Positions 1-7,671 of a DNA stretch of 35,677 nt are shown piece by piece (position 1 is the first letter of the stretch; every line of letters starts with the position of its first letter). Source of the DNA: Comamonadaceae bacterium (GTDB taxonomy: Bacteria > Pseudomonadota > Gammaproteobacteria > Burkholderiales > Burkholderiaceae_C); assembly GCA_947476285.1 (NCBI GenBank), contig CANJPU010000056.1, forward strand, positions 1 through 35,677, given 5' to 3'. The notes below the pieces were generated by a model. It made no database searches and was not told where the DNA came from. It saw only the letters and a program-made list of their open reading frames with translations. The position numbers were made by a program, and so were the translations under genes.

Positions 1-155
1 TAGTGTTTCACTCTATGCAGCACTTAATAAAACCGATGGATTTGTCGTCCTGGCTAGGCGCAAACCACAGCGATGCCCAGTGGCATCGCGCGGATTTGCA
101 ACGACGCCAGGGCGGCAAAGACGCGGTTTTATGTGCTGCATAGAGTGAAGCACTA
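1..155. repeat. Long imperfect palindrome, MITE-like element, possibly cut by the window edge
   Basis: The left arm (1-77) and right arm (82-155) are imperfect reverse complements around a 4-base centre at 78-81. The inner stem GCGATGCC/GGCATCGC (70-77/82-89) is perfect. The outer parts share GTGCTGCATAGAGTGAA-type sequence, with a 3-base gap on the right arm. By eye the arms are about three-quarters identical. The element lies 22 bases beyond the stop codon of the minus-strand gene ending at 178, so it could also act as a transcript-end hairpin. It carries no coding capacity. A mobile miniature inverted-repeat element is the favoured reading, but no target-site duplication can be seen because the left end coincides with the window start. 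Confidence 0.6.
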
Positions 156-177
156 CACTAGGGCGCGCGGCGCGCGT

Positions 178-1572
178 TCACCGCGCGCTGGATGCATGCG
201 CGAACCCGGGCTGATCTTCAAGAGTCGACAGGCTTTCGTACAGGCGCTGCGCGGCACTGTCGCCCAGGCTGGCGCAAAGCAGATTGAAGCGGTCCTGCTC
301 TTCCCGCGCGCTCAATTCATCGCCGGGCATGCCCTTGAATGCATTGGCCTCACATGCCAGCCGGCGGCCATCGTGCAACACCAGGGTCAGACGCGCGCTC
401 CATGAACTGGGCAGGTCACGCACCGCGCTCATACGCACCGCGCGGCAGGCCTGCAAGATGTCGGGGTCGTGCAGCGCCGATTCGTCGAACGATGTGGGTG
501 CGAGCGGGTCGCGGTACAGGCCCAGGGCCAGGCAGAAGGGCACGCTGTACTGGGCCTGCATGACATCTTGCGGCGCGCGAATGTCGTGGTGGCTCAGTAG
601 CTTGTCATTGCATTGCAACTCTACATGGGCTACATCAGCGCCGCGCAATGCATTGGCGGCCATGAGTTGGCCCAACGCCTGCAAAGGTGCCTGCGCCGTA
701 ACATGGCAGGCATAGCGTTTGTGGCAGATGCGCCGCGTCTCCCACTGCGTGCCAAGCCCTTGCACCAGCAAAGACGCATCGCCATCGCGGCAGAACACTT
801 CCAGGTAACCAAAGCGCCCGTCCAGCACCGTGTGCGGCCCGTCAAAGCCCGATTGGGCCAGGCGCGCAGCCAGGATGCCGGCCTCGCAGGCGCGGCCCAT
901 GTGCAGGCGCTTGACCATCGCGCCCTGCGGCGATTTGGTAAAGGCAAGCAGACCCGCCGACATCGACCCGGCCGCGCCCATCGCATTGGCGATTGAATCG
1001 CTGTCCAGGCCATACACCACCGAGGCGGCCACAGCCGCACCGTACACACCGGTCAGGCCGGGTGCATGAAAGCCGAGCTTTTCGCTGCTGTGGTGCGAGG
1101 CCGCGCCGATTCGAAACAACACTTCGCAACCGGCCACGAAGGCGCGCAAGGCAGTGGCGCCATTGGCGCCGGCATCTTGGCAGGCAGCCGCGATGGTGGG
1201 CACCAGGGCCGCGCCCGGATGCACGCCGGCACCCGGAAAGCGCAGGCTGTCTTGCTCGAAGGCATGCACTGCGGCGCCATTGGCCAGCGCGGCCAGCGGC
1301 GCCTGCAAGCGCTCTGTTGAGGGGGCGAACAAGCCGCAGGGCCCGCCGCTGGCGTAACGTCTGGCGTAGTCGGCCACGGCCCGGCTCCAGGCAAACTGCG
1401 CACCGAAGACACCGCAGGCCACGGTGTCCGCGATGCATGACTTGGCGCGGCGCAAGACATCTTGCGGCACGTCCTGCAGTTGCAGCCTGGCCGCGAACTG
1501 CGCCAGTTGCACGGCCGCCGGCACGCCCGGGCCAAGGGGCTGATCTTGCGACGGCTGTGCGTGATCGCTCAT
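178..1572 (-). CDS. MmgE/PrpD family protein (paralog 1)
   Basis: This 464-residue protein has the usual length and layout of the MmgE/PrpD family, which includes 2-methylcitrate dehydratase PrpD, cis-aconitate decarboxylase and iminodisuccinate epimerase. An all-helical N-terminal domain is followed by a smaller C-terminal domain. Family positions that can be seen are HPGAAL after the helical domain start, FHAPG, the Lys-containing MVKRLHMG and a His in the RYACH segment near residue 290. The usual Asp-Asp pair is replaced by the FEQDS segment, so the dehydratase or decarboxylase chemistry is uncertain. The gene is cytoplasmic (no signal peptide) and stands alone on the minus strand. Its ATG lies only 14 bases from the GTG of the divergent GntR regulator, which suggests direct control by it. 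The exact substrate is unknown; an unsaturated or hydroxylated di- or tricarboxylate is expected from the family. Confidence 0.88.
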   Translation of the reverse strand: MSDHAQPSQDQPLGPGVPAAVQLAQFAARLQLQDVPQDVLRRAKSCIADTVACGVFGAQFAWSRAVADYARRYASGGPCGLFAPSTERLQAPLAALANGAAVHAFEQDSLRFPGAGVHPGAALVPTIAAACQDAGANGATALRAFVAGCEVLFRIGAASHHSSEKLGFHAPGLTGVYGAAVAASVVYGLDSDSIANAMGAAGSMSAGLLAFTKSPQGAMVKRLHMGRACEAGILAARLAQSGFDGPHTVLDGRFGYLEVFCRDGDASLLVQGLGTQWETRRICHKRYACHVTAQAPLQALGQLMAANALRGADVAHVELQCNDKLLSHHDIRAPQDVMQAQYSVPFCLALGLYRDPLAPTSFDESALHDPDILQACRAVRMSAVRDLPSSWSARLTLVLHDGRRLACEANAFKGMPGDELSAREEQDRFNLLCASLGDSAAQRLYESLSTLEDQPGFAHASSAR

Positions 1573-1586
1573 GCGACAATCTTCGC

Positions 1587-2267
1587 GTGAAAAAGAAACG
1601 CGATTCCAACCTGCTGCTGGGCGATGTGGCCTATCAGGCCATTCGCGAGGCCATCACCACCAATCAGATGAAGCCGGGCGACCGGCTGTCCGAATACATG
1701 GTGGCCGAGTGGCTCAAGATCAGCCGCACGCCGGCGCGCGAAGGGCTGCGCCGGCTTGAGAGCGAAGGCCTGCTCACATCCCACCCCCGGCGCGGACTGG
1801 TGGTGGCCACGCTGGATGACGCCGCGGTGCATGAGCTTTACAGCGCGCGTGAGGTGCTGGAGAGCACGGTGGCGGCGATGGCCGCGCGTTTTGCTACCGA
1901 TGCGCAGATCAGCAGCCTGCAGCACCTGGTGGAGGTGGAAGCGACCCTGCTGGACACGCCCGACAAGATGTTCGAGCACAACCACTCTTTCCACAAGCTC
2001 ATCTCGCAGGCGGCGCGCAATCGCTACCTGGCGAGATTCCTGCACTCGATCTCCGACACCTTGTCCGCGCACCGCCGCGTGTCCAACATGGTCAGCCGGC
2101 AGCGGCGCGATGAGGTGCTGATGGAACACAGCGAACTGGTCGATGCGATTTCGCGGCGTGATGAAGAGGCCGCGCGCACGGCAGCGGCCAAGCACATCCG
2201 CGGTGCGCTGCGCGCGCGGGTGGAAGTGCAGCGCAGTGAGGACGCGCGCGAGGCAGCCGGCAGCTAA
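1587..2267 (+). CDS. GntR-family regulator, FadR/FCD subfamily
   Basis: This is a 226-residue transcription factor. Residues about 10-75 form the GntR winged helix-turn-helix (AYQAIREAI, LSEYMVAEWLKISRTPAREGLRRLESEGLL). Residues about 80-220 form the helical FCD ligand-binding domain, with His in HSFHKLI, EHSELVDAI and AKHIRGAL that match the metal/effector-site histidines of FCD proteins. I chose the GTG at 1587 because it begins just before the HTH; the open frame upstream overlaps the opposite-strand gene and encodes no domain. No strong Shine-Dalgarno is visible. FCD regulators usually bind organic acids, which fits the neighbouring carboxylate genes. It is the only regulator gene in the window and the obvious candidate to bind the repeated GGTATA-type sites at 3731, 17517 and 21285. 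Confidence 0.9.
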   Translation: MKKKRDSNLLLGDVAYQAIREAITTNQMKPGDRLSEYMVAEWLKISRTPAREGLRRLESEGLLTSHPRRGLVVATLDDAAVHELYSAREVLESTVAAMAARFATDAQISSLQHLVEVEATLLDTPDKMFEHNHSFHKLISQAARNRYLARFLHSISDTLSAHRRVSNMVSRQRRDEVLMEHSELVDAISRRDEEAARTAAAKHIRGALRARVEVQRSEDAREAAGS

Positions 2268-2287
2268 GACACGCGTGGCTGGGCGGC

Positions 2288-3688
2288 TCATTGCAGTGCC
2301 AGCAGCCGGGCCAGCTTGGCCGCATCGGCCTGCGTCTCCAGGCCAAGAAACCAGTCCTTGATTTGCTCGACTTGCGCGGCCGGCAGAGCGCGGCTTGCCA
2401 GCTTGCGAAATTTCTCCACCACGTCGTCCTGGCTGGCGAAGTTTTTCTCATTGCCTCGGCCGGCCTCGACGGTTCGCTCCATGTGGGTGCCGTCTTTCAA
2501 TTCGCACTCGACTCGCACCATGTGGCGGAACTTGGAGCCGCGCGCGGTGATGTCCGCATCGTGGCGCACCTGCACCAGTTCGGCCACCCGCATGCGCTCG
2601 GGGTCCGCCACCTTGTCCTGCGTGAACTGATCGACGAAGCAGTCTCCTTCGAGCAACCAGGTGGCCACGCAATATGGCAAATTGAGCTGTGCCGATGTCA
2701 GGCCCTGGGGCACGTATTTCCAGCCCACATGGTCCATGGTGACCTGCGAGCCGTGCACGAGAATGCGCTTGACATCGTCCGCGCCGAAGGGACGCTCTTG
2801 CTGCATGGCGCGAATGGCGTCGAGCGTGGTGTGGTTGCTGCCGACGCAGGCGTAGAACTTGAGCGCGATGCCCATGGTCTGCCACACATGGCCCAGGCCG
2901 GCAGTGAGTTGCGTGAGGTCAAAGCGGTCGTGTGATCGAGAAAATGTGGAGCAAAAGCCGCCGTATTCGCTCTCCAGCACATTGACAATGCCGGTGAAGC
3001 CTTGCTCTGCAAACAGCCCGCCGTACAGCCCGCTCTGAGAAGCCCGGCCCGCATGCATTCGCTTGACCATGGCGCCGTACTGCGCGGCCATGAGACCGGA
3101 CGATTGCGTGCCGGCAATGCCCAGCGCGTGCACCGTGCGATCGATATCGAGCTTGAGCGCCCGCGCCGCACCCGCGCCAGCCGAGAAAACACCCAGCGTC
3201 GCGCCCGAATGCCAACCCTGGGCAATGTGTTCCTGGCCCATGCAGATGCCCACGCGCGGGCCGATTTCATAGCCGGCCACCGCCGCCGCAAGAAACTCAC
3301 GCCCGCTCATGCCGGGCCGCATTTCGGCGATGGCGATCAAGGCCGGCAGCACCACCGCGCCCACATGCAGCACACCTTGCCTGTGCACGTCGTCAAGCTC
3401 GAAGCCCTGCACCTGGGTGCCATTGACCAATGCCGCATGCGGCGCGGACATGCGCACGCGCGTGCCCCAGACCGCACAGGCGCTGGAGCTATCAAGCCCA
3501 CTCAATGTGTTTTGCAAGATGCGCGTCCACGGCAGATCGCTGCCGTAAAGCGCGCAGCCGATGGAGTCAAGCATGAGCAGCTTGATGCGCTCGATCACGG
3601 ACGCAGGGATGTCCTCATAGCGCAGTGTGGACACGAACTGCGCCATGCCACGGGTGTAGGGGTTGTCGTGCATGTCGCCGTGGGTCAT
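2288..3688 (-). CDS. MmgE/PrpD family protein (paralog 2)
   Basis: This is a 466-residue MmgE/PrpD protein. It keeps the FELDD acidic pair followed by LHVGAVVLP, the QGWHSGATLG histidine, the MVKRMHAG lysine and the FYACVGSNH histidine, so the whole set of family active-site positions appears present. The ATG at 3688 is preceded by AGGA at a suitable distance. An open frame continues upstream to 3952, but that extension crosses the divergent promoter region and overlaps the next gene, so I rejected it; ATG 3673 is an alternative start. The gene converges with the GntR gene (20-base gap) and diverges from paralog 3. A GGTATA-type operator lies between the two divergent starts. The protein is a soluble cytoplasmic lyase or isomerase, substrate unknown. 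Confidence 0.88.
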   Translation of the reverse strand: MTHGDMHDNPYTRGMAQFVSTLRYEDIPASVIERIKLLMLDSIGCALYGSDLPWTRILQNTLSGLDSSSACAVWGTRVRMSAPHAALVNGTQVQGFELDDVHRQGVLHVGAVVLPALIAIAEMRPGMSGREFLAAAVAGYEIGPRVGICMGQEHIAQGWHSGATLGVFSAGAGAARALKLDIDRTVHALGIAGTQSSGLMAAQYGAMVKRMHAGRASQSGLYGGLFAEQGFTGIVNVLESEYGGFCSTFSRSHDRFDLTQLTAGLGHVWQTMGIALKFYACVGSNHTTLDAIRAMQQERPFGADDVKRILVHGSQVTMDHVGWKYVPQGLTSAQLNLPYCVATWLLEGDCFVDQFTQDKVADPERMRVAELVQVRHDADITARGSKFRHMVRVECELKDGTHMERTVEAGRGNEKNFASQDDVVEKFRKLASRALPAAQVEQIKDWFLGLETQADAAKLARLLALQ

Positions 3689-3730
3689 GGCATGGTCCTG
3701 CGCAAGGGCATCGTGAGAGTGACGCGCACA

Positions 3731-3746
3731 GTATACCGTGGTATCC
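3731..3746. promoter_or_regulatory. Candidate GntR/FCD operator, site 1
   Basis: The sequence GTATACCGTGGTATCC consists of two GTATMC-like half sites whose starts are exactly 10 bases apart. It lies between the divergent starts at 3688 (minus) and 3769 (plus). The same arrangement recurs at 17518 and 21286, both also in divergent intergenic regions. This is the weakest of the three copies. Binding by the regulator encoded at 1587 is inferred. Confidence 0.55.
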
Positions 3747-3768
3747 TGCAGCGCAAACCTCATCCCGG

Positions 3769-5214
3769 GTGACCTCCGTGACATCTGAATCACTCTCCGA
3801 TTCCCTCCCTGCAAGCATCGCCGCAGACGGCGCCGCACATGGGCTTGCGATGGAGTTGGCAAACCGGATCGTCGCGTTGGATGCAAACGCCATCGACAGC
3901 GAAGTTTTGCATTGGGCCAAGGTGGGCTTGCTCGATACCCTGGGCGTGACATTGGCCGGCAGCCGCGAAGACGCAGCCCGCCTCGCGGCCCAGGCCCTCG
4001 ATCTGGCGCAAGGCCCGAGCCTGCTGCTGGGCAGTAGCCGACGCGTGGGCGCGCTGGATGCGGCGCTGGTCAACGGCTGCGCATCTCACGCGCTGGATTT
4101 CGACGACTGCAACAACACCATGGGCGGCCATCCGTCCGCGCCGATCCTGTCGGCGCTGCTGGCGCTGGCGGATGCGCGCGGCTGCAGCGGAGCGCAGTTT
4201 GTGCTGGCCTATGTGGCCGGCTTCGAGGTGGCGTGCAAGATGGGCCTGGCGGTGAATTTTCATCACTACCAAAAGGGCTGGCACCCCACCGCCACACTGG
4301 GCGTGTTCGGCGCGGCCGCAGCCTGCGCCAAGCTGATGGCGCTGGACGCGCAAGGCACCGCCACCGCACTGGCGCTGGCAGCTTCTTTCGCGTCGGGCAT
4401 CAAATCGAATTTCGGCACCATGACCAAGCCGCTGCATGTGGGCCACTGCGCGCGCAACGGCTTGCTTGCGGCGCGCTTGGCCGCCACCGGCTTTACCGCC
4501 AACACACGCAATGTGTTCGAGCATGAGCAGGGCTTTCTCGATGTGTTCAACGGGCCAGGCACCTACGATGTGGCACGCGCGCTGGCCTCATGGGCCGCGC
4601 CGCTGGACATCCTGGCACCGGGCATCGCGATCAAGCAATACCCCTGCTGCGGCAGCACCCATCCGGCGATCGATGCCATGCTGGCGCTGGTGCGAGACAA
4701 AGCACTGCGCAGCTACGATGTGCTGCGGGTGCAGGCCTGGATTCACAGGCGCCGGCTGCAGCACACCAATCGGCCGCTGCCAGGCAGCGCGCTCGATGCC
4801 AAGTTCAGTCTGCAGTATGTGCTGGCGCGCGCGCTGCTGGACGGGCAGGTCAGCGTGACTCAGTTCGAAGGCAATGCCCACGAGGACGCGCGCGTGCGCG
4901 AGCTGCTGCCACGCATCGAAGTCGCGCCCTACGACGAGACGCAGTTTGATGCGGCCAACCACTTCGGCGGGGCGGTGCGCGTGACCCTGCGCGACGGCAC
5001 TGTGCACGAGGCCAGTGTGCAGCAGGCGCTGGGCCGCACCTCGGCCCATCCCCTGCCCATGGCGCTTTTGCAGGCCAAGTTCGCGCTGTGCGCGAGCACG
5101 GTCTTGCGCGACGATGCAGCCGCCGCGGTGGCAGGCTTGGTCGAGCGCATCGAACAGCAAGCAGACTTGCGGCAATTAAGCCAACTCCTCGCATCCACAC
5201 AATCCGGAAACTGA
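3769..5214 (+). CDS. MmgE/PrpD family protein (paralog 3)
   Basis: This roughly 481-residue protein opens the large plus-strand operon. It carries the most canonical MmgE/PrpD active-site set in the window: ALDFDDCNN then GGHPSAP, the KGWHPTATLG histidine, GTMTKPLHVG with the lysine, and YPCCGSTHPAID. These correspond to the Asp, His, His, Lys and His positions of cis-aconitate decarboxylase, so a functional lyase is likely. The start is uncertain: GTG 3769, GTG 3778 or ATG 3850 are possible. I chose 3769 because paralog 7672 has a comparable N-terminal length. The stop is followed after 2 bases by the ATG of the flavoprotein gene, so the two are surely co-transcribed. Expression is probably controlled through the operator at 3731. 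Confidence 0.88.
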   Translation: MTSVTSESLSDSLPASIAADGAAHGLAMELANRIVALDANAIDSEVLHWAKVGLLDTLGVTLAGSREDAARLAAQALDLAQGPSLLLGSSRRVGALDAALVNGCASHALDFDDCNNTMGGHPSAPILSALLALADARGCSGAQFVLAYVAGFEVACKMGLAVNFHHYQKGWHPTATLGVFGAAAACAKLMALDAQGTATALALAASFASGIKSNFGTMTKPLHVGHCARNGLLAARLAATGFTANTRNVFEHEQGFLDVFNGPGTYDVARALASWAAPLDILAPGIAIKQYPCCGSTHPAIDAMLALVRDKALRSYDVLRVQAWIHRRRLQHTNRPLPGSALDAKFSLQYVLARALLDGQVSVTQFEGNAHEDARVRELLPRIEVAPYDETQFDAANHFGGAVRVTLRDGTVHEASVQQALGRTSAHPLPMALLQAKFALCASTVLRDDAAAAVAGLVERIEQQADLRQLSQLLASTQSGN

Positions 5215-5216
5215 CA

Positions 5217-6740
5217 ATGACAGAAGCGCACAGCCAGCGATATGACGTGATCGTGGTGGGCAAGGGCAACGCAGCTTTGTGCGCGGCCCTTGCCGCACAC
5301 GAGAAGGGTGCCCGCGTGGTGATGCTGGAAGCGGCATCGCAGGACGACAGCGGCGGCAACAGCCGCTTTGCCGGCGGCGTGATGCGCTTTGCCTTCTCGG
5401 GTGTGGATGAATTGCAAAAGGTGATTGAGCTGACGCCAGCCGAGATCGCCGACAGCGATTTCGGCACCAACACCACTGAAGAATTTTTCGACGACTTGTT
5501 TCGCCTGACGCACTACAAGACCGATCCACAGCTTTCCGAAGTGCTGGTCACGCGCAGCCTGGACGTCATGGTCTGGCTGCGCTCCAAGGGCGTGAAGCTG
5601 GTGCCCAATTACGGTCGCCAATCGGCGGTGGTCAATGGGCGGCGCCGTTTCTTTGGCCGCATGCCGGTGGAAGTGTCGGGCGGCGGCTCGGGCCTGGTGC
5701 AGTTTCTGGACCGCGCGGTGGAGAAAGCTGGCATCACGGTGCACTACAAGACACGCGTCAAGTCACTATTGATGGACGGCGAGCGTGTGGCCGGCGTGAT
5801 CGCAAACCAGAACGGCAAGACAGTGAGCTTCGAGGCCGGCGCGGTGGTGCTGGCTTGCGGCGGCTTCGAGGCCAACACCGAGATGCGCACTCGCTACCTG
5901 GGCACTGGATGGGATCTGGCCAAGGTGAGGGGCTCGCGCTTCAACCAGGGCGACGGCTTGAACATGGCATTGGACATCGGCGCGAGCAGCCACGGCAATT
6001 GGTCCGGCGCGCACGCAACCGGCTGGGACATGAACGCACCGCCCTACGGCGACCTGAACGTGGGCGATCAGTTCCAGAAGCACAGCTACATCTTCGGCCT
6101 GCTGGTGAATTCGCGGGGCGAGCGCTTTGTCGATGAAGGCGCTGACTTTCACTCCTTCACCTATGCCAAGTACGGCGGCGAAGTGCTCAAACAGCCGGGC
6201 CAGATGGCCTGGCAGGTTTTCGACTCCAAGGTCAGCAAGCTGCTGCGCTCGGAGTACCGCATCAAGATGATGACCAAGGTCAGCGCCAACACGCTGGAAG
6301 AACTCGCGACCAAGATGGAGGGCGTGGACCCGCAGGGATTTCTCAAGACCGTGCGGGCCTACAACGCCGCCGCGCAATCGGATGTGCCCTTCGACCACAC
6401 GATCAAAGACGGCAAGGGCACGGTGGGCATTGATCCGCCCAAGACCAACTGGGCCCAGGCCCTGGACACGCCGCCCTTCGACGCCTATGGCACCACCTGC
6501 GGCATCACCTTCACCTTTGGCGGGCTGCGCATCAACCCGGACAACGGGCAGGTGCTGGATGTGATGCATGAACCCATACCCGGCCTGTTCTGCGCTGGCG
6601 AAATGGTGGGCGGCATTTTCTACTTCAACTATCCCAGCGGCACCGGCCTGGTCTCGGGCGCGGTGTTCGGCCGCCTGGCCGGGCACGGTGCGGCGCAGCA
6701 CGTGCAGCACGTGCAGCACGTCCAAGAGCAAATCGCGTAA
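5217..6740 (+). CDS. FAD-dependent dehydrogenase, tricarballylate dehydrogenase (TcuA)-like
   Basis: This 507-residue flavoprotein belongs to the fumarate reductase/succinate dehydrogenase flavoprotein superfamily. An N-terminal Rossmann motif (YDVIVVGKGNAALCAALAA, residues about 9-27) is followed by GGNSRFAGG. The C-terminal FAD-binding signature (GLFCAGEMVGG then NYPSGTGL) is characteristic of TcuA-type proteins, which oxidise tricarballylate to cis-aconitate. There is no signal peptide and no haem motif, so it is cytoplasmic and not a periplasmic fumarate reductase. The usual TcuB iron-sulfur partner is absent from the window. The neighbours on both sides encode MmgE/PrpD enzymes, which act on such unsaturated carboxylates, so it may produce their substrate. 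A 9-base triplicate near the 3' end encodes a repeated QHV tail. Confidence 0.87.
   Translation: MTEAHSQRYDVIVVGKGNAALCAALAAHEKGARVVMLEAASQDDSGGNSRFAGGVMRFAFSGVDELQKVIELTPAEIADSDFGTNTTEEFFDDLFRLTHYKTDPQLSEVLVTRSLDVMVWLRSKGVKLVPNYGRQSAVVNGRRRFFGRMPVEVSGGGSGLVQFLDRAVEKAGITVHYKTRVKSLLMDGERVAGVIANQNGKTVSFEAGAVVLACGGFEANTEMRTRYLGTGWDLAKVRGSRFNQGDGLNMALDIGASSHGNWSGAHATGWDMNAPPYGDLNVGDQFQKHSYIFGLLVNSRGERFVDEGADFHSFTYAKYGGEVLKQPGQMAWQVFDSKVSKLLRSEYRIKMMTKVSANTLEELATKMEGVDPQGFLKTVRAYNAAAQSDVPFDHTIKDGKGTVGIDPPKTNWAQALDTPPFDAYGTTCGITFTFGGLRINPDNGQVLDVMHEPIPGLFCAGEMVGGIFYFNYPSGTGLVSGAVFGRLAGHGAAQHVQHVQHVQEQIA
6695..6721 (+). repeat. Three tandem copies of a 9-base unit inside a coding region
   Basis: The unit GCAGCACGT occurs three times in a row in frame at the very end of the flavoprotein gene and encodes QHVQHVQHV. 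It lies beyond the last conserved FAD-domain residue. It is probably a slippage-derived tail without functional cost. Confidence 0.8.
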
Positions 6741-6758
6741 TCAATCGGAGGATTCGCA

Positions 6759-7643
6759 ATGCAGGAAAGCGACTACGGCCCATTCCCCTACACGCCCATC
6801 AATCGGCGTCCCGTCCTGAAATGGCCCAACGGCGCGCGTCTGGCCTTGTGGATCATTCCCAACATCGAGTTCTTCTCGCTCAAGCGGCCCATGGCCGGCC
6901 ATCCATTTGAGAAAGCCCCCACTGAGACGCCCACCGTGCGGCCCTGGGGCCAGCGCGATTACGGAAACCGCATCGGCGTCTTTCGCATCATGGAGGTGCT
7001 CAGCAAGTACGGCATTCGCGCCACCGCCACGGTCAATGCCGATATTTGCGACCATCACCCGCAGATTCTGGAAGACGCGCTCAAACTCGATTGGGAGTTC
7101 ATGGGCCACAACCTGACCAACAGCGTGCGTCTGGCAGGCCTGCCGATCGATGAAGAGCGCCGCGTGATCACTGAGTCTCTTGACAAGCTTGAGCGTTTCA
7201 GCGGCCGACGCCCGCGCGGCTGGCTGGGCGCGGGCTTGTCGGAGACCTGGCACACACTGGAGTTGCTGGCCGATGCCGGCGTGGATTTCGTCTCCGACTG
7301 GGTCAACGATGACCAGCCCTACCTGATGGATGCGGGCAAGCGCAAGCTGGTCTACCTGCCCTACTCCTACGAGCTCAATGATTCGCCCCAGCTCTATTAC
7401 CGCGACCGATCCATCGACGATTTCGAGAACATGATCAAGCGGCAGTTCGATGTGCTCTACCGCGAGGGCGAACAGTCGGCTCGGGTCATGGCCATCTGCC
7501 TTCACCCGTATCTGATCGGCGTGCCCCATCGCATCGGCGGGCTGGACTCGGCCCTGAAATACATCACCGGGCACCGCGATGTATGGTGCGCCACCGGCAG
7601 CGAGATCGTGGACGCGTACCTGAAATCCGGATCGACCTTCTAA
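6759..7643 (+). CDS. Polysaccharide-deacetylase-fold amidohydrolase (imidase/allantoinase-like), copy A
   Basis: This 294-residue protein resembles the PuuE allantoinase and bacterial cyclic-imide hydrolase branch of the carbohydrate esterase 4 fold rather than sugar deacetylases. It starts at ATG 6759 behind a GGAGG Shine-Dalgarno. Visible motifs are PNIEFF, WGQRDYGNR with Asp67, NADICDHHP, WEFMGHNLTNS with His117, and WLGAGLSETW. In true metal deacetylases the last position of the HxxxH metal motif is His; here it is Asn121, as in its paralog at 20307. No signal peptide is present, so the substrate is intracellular. By context it may open a cyclic imide or ureide whose half-amide is then cut by the M20 enzyme or the amidase downstream. 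The family assignment is firm; the substrate is inferred. Confidence 0.85.
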   Translation: MQESDYGPFPYTPINRRPVLKWPNGARLALWIIPNIEFFSLKRPMAGHPFEKAPTETPTVRPWGQRDYGNRIGVFRIMEVLSKYGIRATATVNADICDHHPQILEDALKLDWEFMGHNLTNSVRLAGLPIDEERRVITESLDKLERFSGRRPRGWLGAGLSETWHTLELLADAGVDFVSDWVNDDQPYLMDAGKRKLVYLPYSYELNDSPQLYYRDRSIDDFENMIKRQFDVLYREGEQSARVMAICLHPYLIGVPHRIGGLDSALKYITGHRDVWCATGSEIVDAYLKSGSTF

Positions 7644-7671
7644 GACAATCGTCGCTGGCACTGGAGCACGC

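Noticed and set aside
993..1586. Long in-frame extension upstream of the GntR gene
   Set aside because: It is antisense to the MmgE/PrpD gene, Arg/Pro-rich and has no domain; the HTH begins right after GTG 1587.
3689..3952. N-terminal extension of MmgE/PrpD paralog 2
   Set aside because: It crosses the divergent promoter and operator and overlaps the next gene; family homology starts after 3688.
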